Shown here: positions 44,112 through 52,154 of the stretch, one piece after another
Layout: every line of letters begins with the position of its first letter
Position numbering within the stretch: the first letter of the stretch is position 1
From: Candidatus Pelagibacter communis
GTDB taxonomy: Bacteria; Pseudomonadota; Alphaproteobacteria; Pelagibacterales; Pelagibacteraceae
Direction of reading: 5' to 3'
Assembly: GCF_001180025.1 (NCBI RefSeq)
Contig: NZ_CVSK01000030.1
Coordinates: 124,001-188,000, forward strand
DNA length: 64,000 nt
Made by a program: the position numbers and the translations under genes
Notes under the pieces: generated by a model
The model's input: only the letters and a program-made list of their open reading frames with translations
What the model was told of the DNA's origin: nothing
Database searches by the model: none

Positions 44112-45211
44112 TTCTTTAAATTATCTTCATCGTTTTTATTTTCTAAGTTTTCGTTATCAGTTTTAGTTTCTAAATTATTGCCATCCTGATTATTTTCTTG
44201 TTCAGGAGTTTCGTCGCTATAAAACTTTCTAACCAATTCCTCCTCTTTAAGTCGCTGTTCTTCATCAAATTTTTTCTCCCATTCTTTCATTCGCCTATTT
44301 TCCTCATCTTCTCTCTCTTTTTGGGCAATTTCAGCTAATCTAATTCTCTCGTTTTCTTCATCAATTCTTTTTTGTCTTTCCTCCTCTATTTTCAATTCTC
44401 TTTCTCTTTGACGTCTTTCATTTTCTTTATTTATTCTCTCACGTTCAGCTTCTTTAAGTTCTTTTTCTTTATTTCTTAATTCCTCTTCTTTCGCTCTTTG
44501 CTCAGCCTCTTCTTTTAAAATTTGTCTTTGAATTTCTTGTTGTCTTTCAGTTTCTAAATCTCTTAATCTTTCTTCCATTTCTTTAAGTTTTTCTTGCTCA
44601 TATTTCAGCTTCCTAGCTGCCTCTCTTAATCTTTGTTCTTCCTCAAGTCTATTTTTCCTTTCAATTTCTTTTAATCTTATTTTTTCTTGTCTTTCTTTTT
44701 CTTTTTCATCTCTTCTCTTTTGAGCTTCAATTTCTTTATTTTTTAATTGTTCCTCTTTAATTTTTATATTTTCTTCTCTAATTCTTTGTCTCTCTAACAT
44801 TTTTAGCCTTAAATCTTCTTCTTTAAGCTTTCTTGCTTCTTCTCTAAGTTTTCTTGTTTCTTCGTCTTTTATTTTTTTCTGCTCTATTTTAATTCTCTGA
44901 GCTTCTATTTTTTGTCTTTTCTCTTCATTCTTTTTTTCTTGCTTTTCATTTTCAATGATTAATTTTTTTTGAAATAGAAGTTTTTTTCTTTCTTCTTTTA
45001 ATTCGTCTTGTTTAGCTTTTTTCGCTAATTTTTTTTCTAAAATTAATTCTCTTTTTTTTTCTTTTTCTAATTGTTTTTGTAATGCTAAATCTTTTTTAAC
45101 TTTATTTTTTTTAAAATCTTTTAAAATTGAGGAAAACTTATTTTTTGATTTATCTAATGGATCAAATAAATTTTTTTTTATTTTTTTATTAATATCTTTT
45201 ATTGAAACCAT
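44108..45211 (-). CDS. long charged coiled-coil protein, unknown function
   Basis: A 367-residue protein. After a short N-terminus (MVSIKDINKKIKKNLFDPLDKSKN) about residues 40-325 are almost only E, K, R, Q and L, with recurring EEERLR-, KEAER- and KLKEEE-type words, predicted to form a single long alpha-helix or coiled coil. The last 30 residues are acidic and asparagine-rich. No membrane segment is seen. Start chosen at ATG; an upstream TTG would add five hydrophobic residues. Possibly a scaffold or TolA-like spacer, but nothing confirms this. Confidence 0.7.
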   Translation of the reverse strand: MVSIKDINKKIKKNLFDPLDKSKNKFSSILKDFKKNKVKKDLALQKQLEKEKKRELILEKKLAKKAKQDELKEERKKLLFQKKLIIENEKQEKKNEEKRQKIEAQRIKIEQKKIKDEETRKLREEARKLKEEDLRLKMLERQRIREENIKIKEEQLKNKEIEAQKRRDEKEKERQEKIRLKEIERKNRLEEEQRLREAARKLKYEQEKLKEMEERLRDLETERQQEIQRQILKEEAEQRAKEEELRNKEKELKEAERERINKENERRQRERELKIEEERQKRIDEENERIRLAEIAQKEREDEENRRMKEWEKKFDEEQRLKEEELVRKFYSDETPEQENNQDGNNLETKTDNENLENKNDEDNLKN

Positions 45212-45338
45212 AATTAAAAGTATCAATTAGAATAATAACACTAAATATTATGTGTGGCTAATTTGAGTTTTTATTTAAGACTTATACAACTTAAGATTGT
45301 AATTTAAAATTAGTTAATAAAAGCCATTTTCAACTAAT

Positions 45339-45420
45339 AAGTGTTCTTAAATATTTAAAGAATCACTTAATTTAGATTCGTGAGGTGATGGAGGGAGACT
45401 GAAGTCACCTCTTTTTTTTT
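45339..45420 (+). ncRNA. candidate small RNA ending in an intrinsic terminator
   Basis: In the 200-base gap between two minus-strand genes, the plus strand has two stem-loops. The first (45339-45368, AAGTG-TTCTT paired with AAGAA-CACTT, one bulge) is AT-rich. The second (45382-45411, GAGGTGA/TCACCTC, 16-base loop with GGAGGGAG) is followed by nine T. A plus-strand terminator has no plus-strand gene to serve here, so a small RNA beginning around 45250-45300 is the simplest reading. The 5' end is unknown. Confidence 0.5.
45382..45420 (+). terminator. plus-strand intrinsic terminator
   Basis: A 7-base-pair GAGGTGA/TCACCTC stem is followed directly by nine T. It is the clearest rho-independent terminator in the window. 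On the minus strand there is no T run after the stem, so the TauE gene is not the one terminated. Confidence 0.75.
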
Positions 45421-45425
45421 GCTTG

Positions 45426-46211
45426 TTATAATTTTAAGTATTCGTAAAAAAATTTAATCGAAACCACTAAAAGAAAAATTCCAAAAAACTTACTAATTTT
45501 ATTCTTATCAATACTGTGTACTGTTTTAGCTCCTATCCGAGCCATGAAAGTTGTAATGGGTATAAATATTAAAAAGGCTGGTATATTTATAAAACCAATA
45601 CTTAGTGGAAGACTAGAATTTAAATAATTTCCTGAAATTAAAAAACCTATTGCTCCAAATAAAGCAATTAAAAAACCTATAGCTGCTGCACTTCCAATGG
45701 CTTTATTTATTGAATAACCAAAAAACTTAAGTATAGGAACATTCATTACGGCACCTCCTATACCCATAGGAGCAGATATAAACCCAACAAAAAAACCAAG
45801 AACTACTTTTAGATGTAATTTCATTTTAACAATTATGTTTTGTTCCTTTTCTTTTATTAAAAGTAAGTAAATTCCTAAAAATAAGATCATTATAGAAAAA
45901 AATAAAACTAAAGATTTAGTTTTTAAAGAAGCTGCAAAAGCAGTACCAACAATAACTCCTATTACGACAAAAAGACCGTAATTCTTAACAATATCGAAAT
46001 CAACAGCTTTAAATTTGTGATGTGTTAAAACTGAAACTGTAGAAGTTGGTATTATAATTGCAAAAGAAGTTCCAACAGCAAGGTGCATAACATATTGAGG
46101 ATCAATTTCTAAAGAACCAAAAATAAAATATAAAAAAGGAACAGTAATTAAACCTCCACCAATACCAAATAATCCTGCAACAAAACCAACTGGTATTGCT
46201 GTTAAGGCCAT
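45426..46211 (-). CDS. TauE/SafE family membrane transporter (sulfite exporter family)
   Basis: A 261-residue protein with about eight transmembrane helices and the two family repeats VGFVAGLFGIGGGLITVPFL near the N-terminus and VGFISAPMGIGGAVMNVPIL in the middle. Members move sulfite, sulfoacetate or other organic anions. The substrate is unknown. It follows dusA in the same direction with a 40-base gap. Confidence 0.88.
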   Translation of the reverse strand: MALTAIPVGFVAGLFGIGGGLITVPFLYFIFGSLEIDPQYVMHLAVGTSFAIIIPTSTVSVLTHHKFKAVDFDIVKNYGLFVVIGVIVGTAFAASLKTKSLVLFFSIMILFLGIYLLLIKEKEQNIIVKMKLHLKVVLGFFVGFISAPMGIGGAVMNVPILKFFGYSINKAIGSAAAIGFLIALFGAIGFLISGNYLNSSLPLSIGFINIPAFLIFIPITTFMARIGAKTVHSIDKNKISKFFGIFLLVVSIKFFYEYLKL

Positions 46212-46251
46212 TAATAAAATAATATAACTATATTCGTTTGTTAATATTGAA

Positions 46252-47244
46252 TTAAGCAGACTGCCCTACTCTAGTATCTACATTATTGTATTTAATTTTA
46301 TCCATAATGTGATCAATTTTTTTCACATCAGCATCTCTTACACACATGTTTTCACTTAAATATCTTTTCCAATAACTTGCACCTGTCTGGCCATGAAATA
46401 AACCAAGAGTATGTCTCATGATTTGATTTAATCTTGTTCCCTTTTTTAATTCTTCTTTAACATAAGGAATGAGTTGTTCAATTACATCTTGTCTACTTGG
46501 AACATCGTCATTATTAAATATTTCTCTTTCAATATCTGCTAATAAATAAGGGGTGTGATACGCAGCTCTTCCTATCATTACACCATCTGTTTTTTCTAAA
46601 TGAGGTTTTATTTCATCTACTGAAGTTATTCCCCCATTGATAATAATCTCTTCATTTGGAAAATCTTTTTTTAATTTATAAACATATTCGTATTTTAAAG
46701 GAGGAATATTTAAATTTTGCTTAGGTGTAAATTTACCTAACATTGCTTTTCTTGCATGAATGATGAAAGTTTTAACTCCAGTTGCTTTTAGAGTAGAAAT
46801 AAAATTATGTAAATTTTCATAATCTTCTACATCATCGTAACCAATTCTTGTTTTTATAGTTACTGGTAGTTTTGTAAATGATTGCATTTTACTTAAACAA
46901 TCTGCCACTAAGTTTGGCTCTTTCATTAAACAAGCACCAAATCTATTTTTTTCAACTTTTTTACTAGGACAACCTAAGTTTAGATTAATTTCATCATAAC
47001 CAAAATCTTCGCCTACTTTAGTGGCTTCAGCTAAAAGTTTTGGAGAAGAACCTCCTAATTGAAGTGCTACAGGTTTCTCATTAATATTAAACTCTAATAA
47101 TTTTTTTTTATCTCCTCTATTTATAGCTTCATCCACTACCATCTCAGTATAAAGAAGAGTATTTTTGGATATTAATCTTAGAAAAAATCGTTCATGACGA
47201 TCTGTACAATCCATCATAGGAGCAACTGATACTTTCCTATTCAT
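46252..47244 (-). CDS. dusA: tRNA-dihydrouridine synthase A
   Basis: A 330-residue FMN enzyme: VAPMMDCTDRHERFFLR at the start, the catalytic cysteine in NLGCPSKKVEKNRFGACLM, IIHARKAMLGKFTPKQN, IINGGI and MIGRAAYHTPYLL. This exact pattern is the DusA branch, which reduces U20/U20a of tRNA. It lies downstream of rpoZ. Confidence 0.95.
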   Translation of the reverse strand: MNRKVSVAPMMDCTDRHERFFLRLISKNTLLYTEMVVDEAINRGDKKKLLEFNINEKPVALQLGGSSPKLLAEATKVGEDFGYDEINLNLGCPSKKVEKNRFGACLMKEPNLVADCLSKMQSFTKLPVTIKTRIGYDDVEDYENLHNFISTLKATGVKTFIIHARKAMLGKFTPKQNLNIPPLKYEYVYKLKKDFPNEEIIINGGITSVDEIKPHLEKTDGVMIGRAAYHTPYLLADIEREIFNNDDVPSRQDVIEQLIPYVKEELKKGTRLNQIMRHTLGLFHGQTGASYWKRYLSENMCVRDADVKKIDHIMDKIKYNNVDTRVGQSA

Positions 47245-47266
47245 GGTATAACTTTATATTATTTTT

Positions 47267-47803
47267 TTATGAGTTTGAAGCTTCAGTGTCGTCTGAAGAT
47301 ACGTCTGCTTCTTGATTTTCTGATTCTGATACTTCATCTAAAGAAACTTCTCCTTGCTCATTCATAGTTTCTTCTCCTACTGAATTATCAACGTCTGCTG
47401 TAGCTGTTTCAGATAGCTCAGCTAAATCTTCTTTTGTTACTTGAATTTTTTCTGGAGTTTTTCTTGCTCTTTTAGATGGTAAAATTGGAGTACCACTTTT
47501 TGAAATTTCACCTTTATATAGATTTTCAAAATCATCACCTATTTCTTCATCATCCTCTGCACTATCATCAACTTGTTCAACGTGTTTTCTAAGTTTGTAA
47601 ACAGCACTATCAGTTAAATCTGAAACTTTAATTTTTTCTTCTGCAATTTCTCTTAATGAAATAACTGTATTTTTATCGTTATCTCTATCAATTGTTGGTT
47701 CTATTCCTGCATTTAATTGAGTGGCTCTTTCTTTAGCAACTAGTACTAATTCATAAGGGCTCTCTACTTTATCTATACAGTCTTCTACAGTTACTCTTGC
47801 CAT
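47267..47803 (-). CDS. rpoZ: RNA polymerase omega subunit with acidic C-terminal extension
   Basis: A 178-residue protein. Residues 1-70 are a standard omega core (MARVTVEDCIDKVESPYELVLVAKERATQL, then NTVISLREIAEEKI). The remaining roughly 100 residues are acidic and low-complexity (DDSAEDDEEIGDDFENL, later SEDEVSESENQEADVSSDDTE-like), apart from a basic patch SKRARKTPEKIQVTKEDL. Omega supports assembly of beta' in RNA polymerase. Other alphaproteobacterial omegas have shorter tails. No spoT gene follows. Confidence 0.9.
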   Translation of the reverse strand: MARVTVEDCIDKVESPYELVLVAKERATQLNAGIEPTIDRDNDKNTVISLREIAEEKIKVSDLTDSAVYKLRKHVEQVDDSAEDDEEIGDDFENLYKGEISKSGTPILPSKRARKTPEKIQVTKEDLAELSETATADVDNSVGEETMNEQGEVSLDEVSESENQEADVSSDDTEASNS

Positions 47804-47846
47804 GCGGAGTATCTACACAGTGAGTCTTTAAAAATCAAGGGCTATT

Positions 47847-49052
47847 TTATAAATAATTAGGATTTAGCTTATTTTTAACCAAATAAAGAAGAATAATTGA
47901 ACCAAAGATATAAGTTCCTGAAACAACGGCTATCTGTTCAATTGAAAAGCCAATATCAATCAGAAAGCCAAATAGAGCCGTACCAAATGCTGTTGAAAAT
48001 ACCATCAATGCAGTTGTTAAGGCTTTTATAGACCCAATATATTTAACACCATAAATCTCAGCCCAAGTTGAGGAACCAAGTACGTTTGCCAAACCATTGG
48101 TGACGCCTACCAAACCAAAAAATACAAAAGATGAAAGTGGTGCATTAAAGTAATAAAGAACTACAGTACCAAAAAGAAGCGGGATATTCATATAGATTAA
48201 TAATTTTCTACTAGAAAATTTATCAATTAAAAAACCAGATATAAAAAGAGTAATCACCGATAAAATTGAGTATACCATAAATGATTGGGCAATCACATAA
48301 GGTCCCCACTCTTTTGAAGAAGATATAAAAGATTGATAAACAAAAGATCCTGTTGCAATCCATGGCATTGCTAACATCGTCATACAAATAATGTAAAATC
48401 TATAATCTTTTAAAACTTCTATTCTTTTCCATTGTTTGATTTCTTTATTGTTCTCTTCTATTTTAGATTCTTCTCTCGTATCAAGCTTAACATCTTTAAC
48501 TAAAAGAAAAGTTGCAACAGGTAGAACAAGTATAACTAAAATAGAAATTGAAACCCAAATATCTCTCCATTCTATAAAAGTTAATAAAAAAACAATTAAA
48601 ACTGGCATTATAAATTCAGCCAATGACAATCCTAACCAACCTATACTTAAAGCCCTACCTCTATTTTTTTCAAAAAAACGAGATATGGTTGTTGTAGCTG
48701 TGTGACTTGATAATCCTTGTCCAGCTAAACGCATTAAAAAAATTCCTACAAATAAAAAAATAACTGATGAAATTTTTGAAAATATAAAACAGGATACTGA
48801 TAAAAAAATTATTACATAAGATGCAAATTTTAATATGTTTACGTCATCGATTTTTTTTCCAATCCAAACTAAAACAATACTACTTAATAAAGTGGCTGAT
48901 GCATAAATTGAGCCAAATTGTCCATGTGTAATTGATAAAGCATCTCTAATACTAGAATTAAATAGACCAAGAAAAAAACTCTGTCCAAAACTTGAAAAAA
49001 ATGTAAAAATAAAACCAAATACAATTACTTTTAAACTTAAACTTTTAAACAT
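47847..49052 (-). CDS. major facilitator superfamily transporter
   Basis: A 401-residue protein with 12 predicted membrane helices in two six-helix halves. The central cytoplasmic loop is charged (DVKLDTREESKIEENNKEIKQWKR). The first half contains GQFGSIYASATLLSSIVLVWIGKK and RGRALSIGWLGLSLAEF as in MFS carriers of the oxalate/formate or monocarboxylate type. The substrate cannot be assigned. It is divergent from the dehydrogenase gene with 11 bases between starts. Confidence 0.83.
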   Translation of the reverse strand: MFKSLSLKVIVFGFIFTFFSSFGQSFFLGLFNSSIRDALSITHGQFGSIYASATLLSSIVLVWIGKKIDDVNILKFASYVIIFLSVSCFIFSKISSVIFLFVGIFLMRLAGQGLSSHTATTTISRFFEKNRGRALSIGWLGLSLAEFIMPVLIVFLLTFIEWRDIWVSISILVILVLPVATFLLVKDVKLDTREESKIEENNKEIKQWKRIEVLKDYRFYIICMTMLAMPWIATGSFVYQSFISSSKEWGPYVIAQSFMVYSILSVITLFISGFLIDKFSSRKLLIYMNIPLLFGTVVLYYFNAPLSSFVFFGLVGVTNGLANVLGSSTWAEIYGVKYIGSIKALTTALMVFSTAFGTALFGFLIDIGFSIEQIAVVSGTYIFGSIILLYLVKNKLNPNYL

Positions 49053-49063
49053 AGAAAAAAATT

Positions 49064-49939
49064 ATGACTTGTAATGTTGCTTTCATAGGTCTTGGGGTTA
49101 TGGGCTACCCAATGGCTGGATATATATCAAAAGCCGGACACAATGTAACTGTTTTTAATAGAACTAAATCTAAAGCTGAAAAATGGATTGGTGAATATAA
49201 AGGTAAAATGGCGAATACACCTGCGGAGGCTGCAGATGGTGCTGATTTTATTTTCACCTGTGTGGGTAATGATAACGATCTTAGAGAAGTAGCAACAGGA
49301 GAAAATGGTCTATTTAATACTGCAAAAACAGGATCTATTTTTATTGATAACTCAACTGTATCTGCAGAAGTATCAAGAGAATTAAATAAAAAAGCAAATG
49401 ATAAAGGCTTTAGTTTTTTAGATGCCCCTATTTCTGGTGGACAAGCTGGTGCTGAGGGCGGAATACTAACAGTAATGGTTGGTGGTGATGAAGAAGTGTT
49501 TAAAAAAGCTGAGCCTGTAATTGATTGTTACAGTAAAAAAGTAAAATTAATTGGTCCTTGTGGAAGTGGTCAGTTAACAAAGATGATGAACCAAATGTGT
49601 ATTGCTGGAACAGTTCAAGGTTTATCAGAAGCTATAAATTTTGGAATTAACGCCGGTTTAGATATGGATAAAGTTATGGAAACAATATCTAAAGGTGCAG
49701 CACAATCTTGGCAGATGGAGAATAGATACCGAACTATGACTGATGATAAGTTTGATTATGGTTTTGCTATTGATTGGATGAGAAAAGATTTAAAAATTGC
49801 AATCGAGGAAGCAAAAAAAAATGGTTCACCTGTGCCTATAACAGAAATTATTGATGGCTATTATGCTGAAGTTCAAGAAATGGGTGGAAATCGTTGGGAT
49901 AGCTCAGGTTTGATTGCTCGATTAAAAAAGAAAAAATAA
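49064..49939 (+). CDS. 3-hydroxyisobutyrate dehydrogenase family oxidoreductase
   Basis: A 291-residue beta-hydroxyacid dehydrogenase: Rossmann motif IGLGVMGYPMAGYISKAGH, NRTKSK (suggests NADP preference), substrate-binding DAPISGGQAGAEGGILTVMVGG and the catalytic lysine in GSGQLTKMMNQ. It could act on 3-hydroxyisobutyrate, tartronate semialdehyde or glyoxylate. Neighbouring genes do not decide. It starts a three-gene plus-strand group. Confidence 0.87.
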   Translation: MTCNVAFIGLGVMGYPMAGYISKAGHNVTVFNRTKSKAEKWIGEYKGKMANTPAEAADGADFIFTCVGNDNDLREVATGENGLFNTAKTGSIFIDNSTVSAEVSRELNKKANDKGFSFLDAPISGGQAGAEGGILTVMVGGDEEVFKKAEPVIDCYSKKVKLIGPCGSGQLTKMMNQMCIAGTVQGLSEAINFGINAGLDMDKVMETISKGAAQSWQMENRYRTMTDDKFDYGFAIDWMRKDLKIAIEEAKKNGSPVPITEIIDGYYAEVQEMGGNRWDSSGLIARLKKKK

Positions 49940-49944
49940 TATTT

Positions 49945-50550
49945 GTGACGGATACAGTTCCTTATTACGAGGACTTTGCAGAGATCAAAAAGAAAATTTG
50001 GTCGATGTTAGATAATGCTGTTAAAGACAGAGGTTCTCCTTTTCGAATACCAGTATTTATTTGTGGTAATCAATTAGACTTTGATGGAAGAATTGTAGTC
50101 TTAAGGAAATCTGATCAATCAAATAATTTAGTACAATTTCATAGCGATATTAGGTCAGATAAAATTGAAAAATTGAAAGCGAATAAAAACGCTGCAATGT
50201 TGTTTTATGATAAAGATGAAAAAATACAGGTAAGATTAAAAGTTGAATGCACGATTAATCACAATAATGATGTAACAAAAGAATCTTGGTCTAAAACCCA
50301 ACATATTAGTAGAAAATGTTATTTAGTAGATAATGGTCCTGGAACTGTGTCAGATTTACCAACCTCTGGACTAAAACCAGAATTAGATAATTTTGATTAC
50401 ACTAAAGAACAAAGTGAGGAAGGTTACAAAAACTTTACTGTTATTCAGTGCAAGATTAAATCAATAGAATGGCTTTATTTAGCAGCTAAAGGACATCGAA
50501 GAGCTAAGTTTAATTTGGAAAATAATAAAGATACCTGGTTAGTTCCATAA
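49945..50550 (+). CDS. pyridoxamine 5'-phosphate oxidase-like flavin protein
   Basis: A 201-residue protein starting at GTG (MTDTVPYYEDFAEIKKKIWSMLDNAVKDRGSPFRIPVF). It has the split-barrel FMN-binding pattern (GRIVVLRKSDQSNNLVQFHSDIRSDKIEKLKANKNAAMLFYD) and the C-terminal EWLYLAAKGHRRAKFN, similar to PNPOx dimerisation segments. It may be a real PdxH or a general flavin-dependent oxidoreductase. It lies 5 bases downstream of the dehydrogenase. Confidence 0.8.
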   Translation: MTDTVPYYEDFAEIKKKIWSMLDNAVKDRGSPFRIPVFICGNQLDFDGRIVVLRKSDQSNNLVQFHSDIRSDKIEKLKANKNAAMLFYDKDEKIQVRLKVECTINHNNDVTKESWSKTQHISRKCYLVDNGPGTVSDLPTSGLKPELDNFDYTKEQSEEGYKNFTVIQCKIKSIEWLYLAAKGHRRAKFNLENNKDTWLVP

Positions 50551-50754
50551 ATGGTTACTGGATATATATTTACAGCATTTCTTATAATTTTAGGATTAAC
50601 TATAATGAGATTTGGGAGTATTCATTTTAAAAAATTTAAAGAGGGTAAAACCAAAATTAAGTCTAAGTTAAGTGGGCAATTATCTTTCTTAATTTTATTT
50701 ATAGCAATAATTGGATTGATCATTTATTCGGTGAACGATCTATTATTTAAGTAA
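50551..50754 (+). CDS. small membrane protein, unknown function
   Basis: A 67-residue protein with two transmembrane helices (about residues 4-22 and 42-62) joined by a basic loop (HFKKFKEGKTKIKSKLSG). The ATG immediately follows the stop codon of the PNPOx-like gene, suggesting co-translation. No family is recognised. Confidence 0.6.
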   Translation: MVTGYIFTAFLIILGLTIMRFGSIHFKKFKEGKTKIKSKLSGQLSFLILFIAIIGLIIYSVNDLLFK

Positions 50755-50767
50755 ATAAATTATTATT

Positions 50768-51058
50768 TCAAATACCTTTGATAATTATATTTGTACCTTC
50801 GGAATTATCTAATCTTATTTGTTTTATTGGTTCGTATTCTTCAGAATTGTACCATTCTAATGCTTTTTCATATGTAGGGAATTTAAGAATAATAATTCTA
50901 GGAAAATTTGTTTCGCCATCAAAAATTTGAAATTCACCAGCTCTTACTAAAAATTCTCCACCAAATTTTTTTACGAGTGGCGTAACCTTTTCAACATATT
51001 CTTTATAATTTTCAGGATTAGTTACTTTTAATTGAGCTATTACGTAGCCTGCTGGCAT
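50768..51058 (-). CDS. DUF1330 family protein
   Basis: A 96-residue ferredoxin-like-fold (dimeric alpha/beta barrel) protein: AGYVIAQLKVTNPENYKEYVEKVTPLVKKFGGEFLVRAG and FPTYEKALEWYNSEEYEPIKQIR. These are the conserved DUF1330 segments. The function is unknown. It follows the gamma-carbonic anhydrase gene by 9 bases. Confidence 0.9.
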   Translation of the reverse strand: MPAGYVIAQLKVTNPENYKEYVEKVTPLVKKFGGEFLVRAGEFQIFDGETNFPRIIILKFPTYEKALEWYNSEEYEPIKQIRLDNSEGTNIIIKGI

Positions 51059-51067
51059 TTATCTCCT

Positions 51068-51580
51068 TTAAAAAATTGATTTCGAATATTTTTTCCAATT
51101 ATCTTGATAATGTTTTGTGTTTTCAAATACTGCTTTTTTTTCTTCCTCTGAAACTTCTCTAATAACTTTACCTGGAGAACCAACAACTAATGAATTATCT
51201 GGTATGACTTTATTTTCAGTTATTAAAGCTTTTGCACCTATGATACAATTTTTACCAATATTAGCTTTATTTAAGATAACAGCTCCAATTCCAATTAAAC
51301 TGTTGTCTCCAATAGTGCATCCATGAAGCATAACTAAATGGCCAACAGTAACATTTTTTCCTACCTTTAAAGGACATCCAGGATCTGTGTGCAATACGCT
51401 TCCATCTTGTACATTAGATCCTTCACCAATATGAATATTTTCAATATCTCCTCTAAGCACTGCATTAAACCAAATACTTGTATTTTTTTCTAAAGTAACA
51501 TCCCCTATTATTGTAGCATTTGGAGCTACCCAATTTTCGCCAGAGTTTTTTGGTTTTTTATCTTTTAAATCATAAAACAT
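51068..51580 (-). CDS. gamma-class carbonic anhydrase-like hexapeptide protein
   Basis: A 170-residue left-handed beta-helix protein. The zinc-ligand histidines are in VLHTDPG and VTVGHLVMLHGC. Other features are FNAVLRGDIENIHIGEGSNVQDGSVLH and GIGAVILNKANIG. The family includes carbonic anhydrases and PaaY-type thioesterases. The enzyme activity is not decidable here. Confidence 0.87.
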   Translation of the reverse strand: MFYDLKDKKPKNSGENWVAPNATIIGDVTLEKNTSIWFNAVLRGDIENIHIGEGSNVQDGSVLHTDPGCPLKVGKNVTVGHLVMLHGCTIGDNSLIGIGAVILNKANIGKNCIIGAKALITENKVIPDNSLVVGSPGKVIREVSEEEKKAVFENTKHYQDNWKKYSKSIF

Positions 51581-51599
51581 AATCTATATATTTTACATT

Positions 51600-52154
51600 A
51601 TGCCCATTCAAACTCCAATATGTGATTTTGGTCAAAAAGCTATTCCATTTGAATTAAAATCTACTGATAATAAAATTCTATCCTTAAATGACATCAAAGG
51701 TGAAAATGGAACTTTGATAATGTTCATTTGTAATCACTGCCCATATGTAAAAGCTATTACAAAAGAATTAGTTGAAGATTGTAGTGAATTAAACAAAATT
51801 GGTATCAACTCTGTTGCTATCTGCTCCAACGACTTTGTTAATTATCCAGACGACTCATTTGATAACATGATTAAGTTTTCAAATGAAAATCACTTCAATT
51901 TTCCTTACTTACATGATGAAACTCAACAAATTGCTAAAGCATATGATGCTGTATGTACTCCAGATTTCTTTGGCTACAATAAAAATCTAGAACTTCAATA
52001 CAGAGGAAGATTAAGAGAACTTAGAAAGTTTATTCCAGTTAAAGATGGAGAAAGTGATCTGCTAACAGCTATGAGACAAATAGCTGAAACTGGAAAAGGT
52101 CCTGAACATCAAATACCCAGTGCGGGCTGTGGTATTAAATGGAAGTATGATTGA
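51600..52154 (+). CDS. thioredoxin-fold (redoxin/AhpC-TSA-like) protein
   Basis: A 184-residue protein with a thioredoxin fold: PFELKSTDNKILSLNDIKGENGTLIMFICNHCPYVKAI, where C-N-H-C is a CxxC-type redox site. YDAVCTPDFFGYNKNLELQYRGR holds the cis-proline region (CTPDFF). It resembles PRX-like1 peroxiredoxin relatives. It is probably a cytosolic thiol reductase or peroxidase. It overlaps the GT4 start. Confidence 0.83.
   Translation: MPIQTPICDFGQKAIPFELKSTDNKILSLNDIKGENGTLIMFICNHCPYVKAITKELVEDCSELNKIGINSVAICSNDFVNYPDDSFDNMIKFSNENHFNFPYLHDETQQIAKAYDAVCTPDFFGYNKNLELQYRGRLRELRKFIPVKDGESDLLTAMRQIAETGKGPEHQIPSAGCGIKWKYD

Noticed and set aside
45240-45330. Sigma-70 promoter for the candidate small RNA
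   Set aside because: Several weak -35/-10-like pairs exist but spacing is poor and the base composition makes chance matches likely; no choice was possible.
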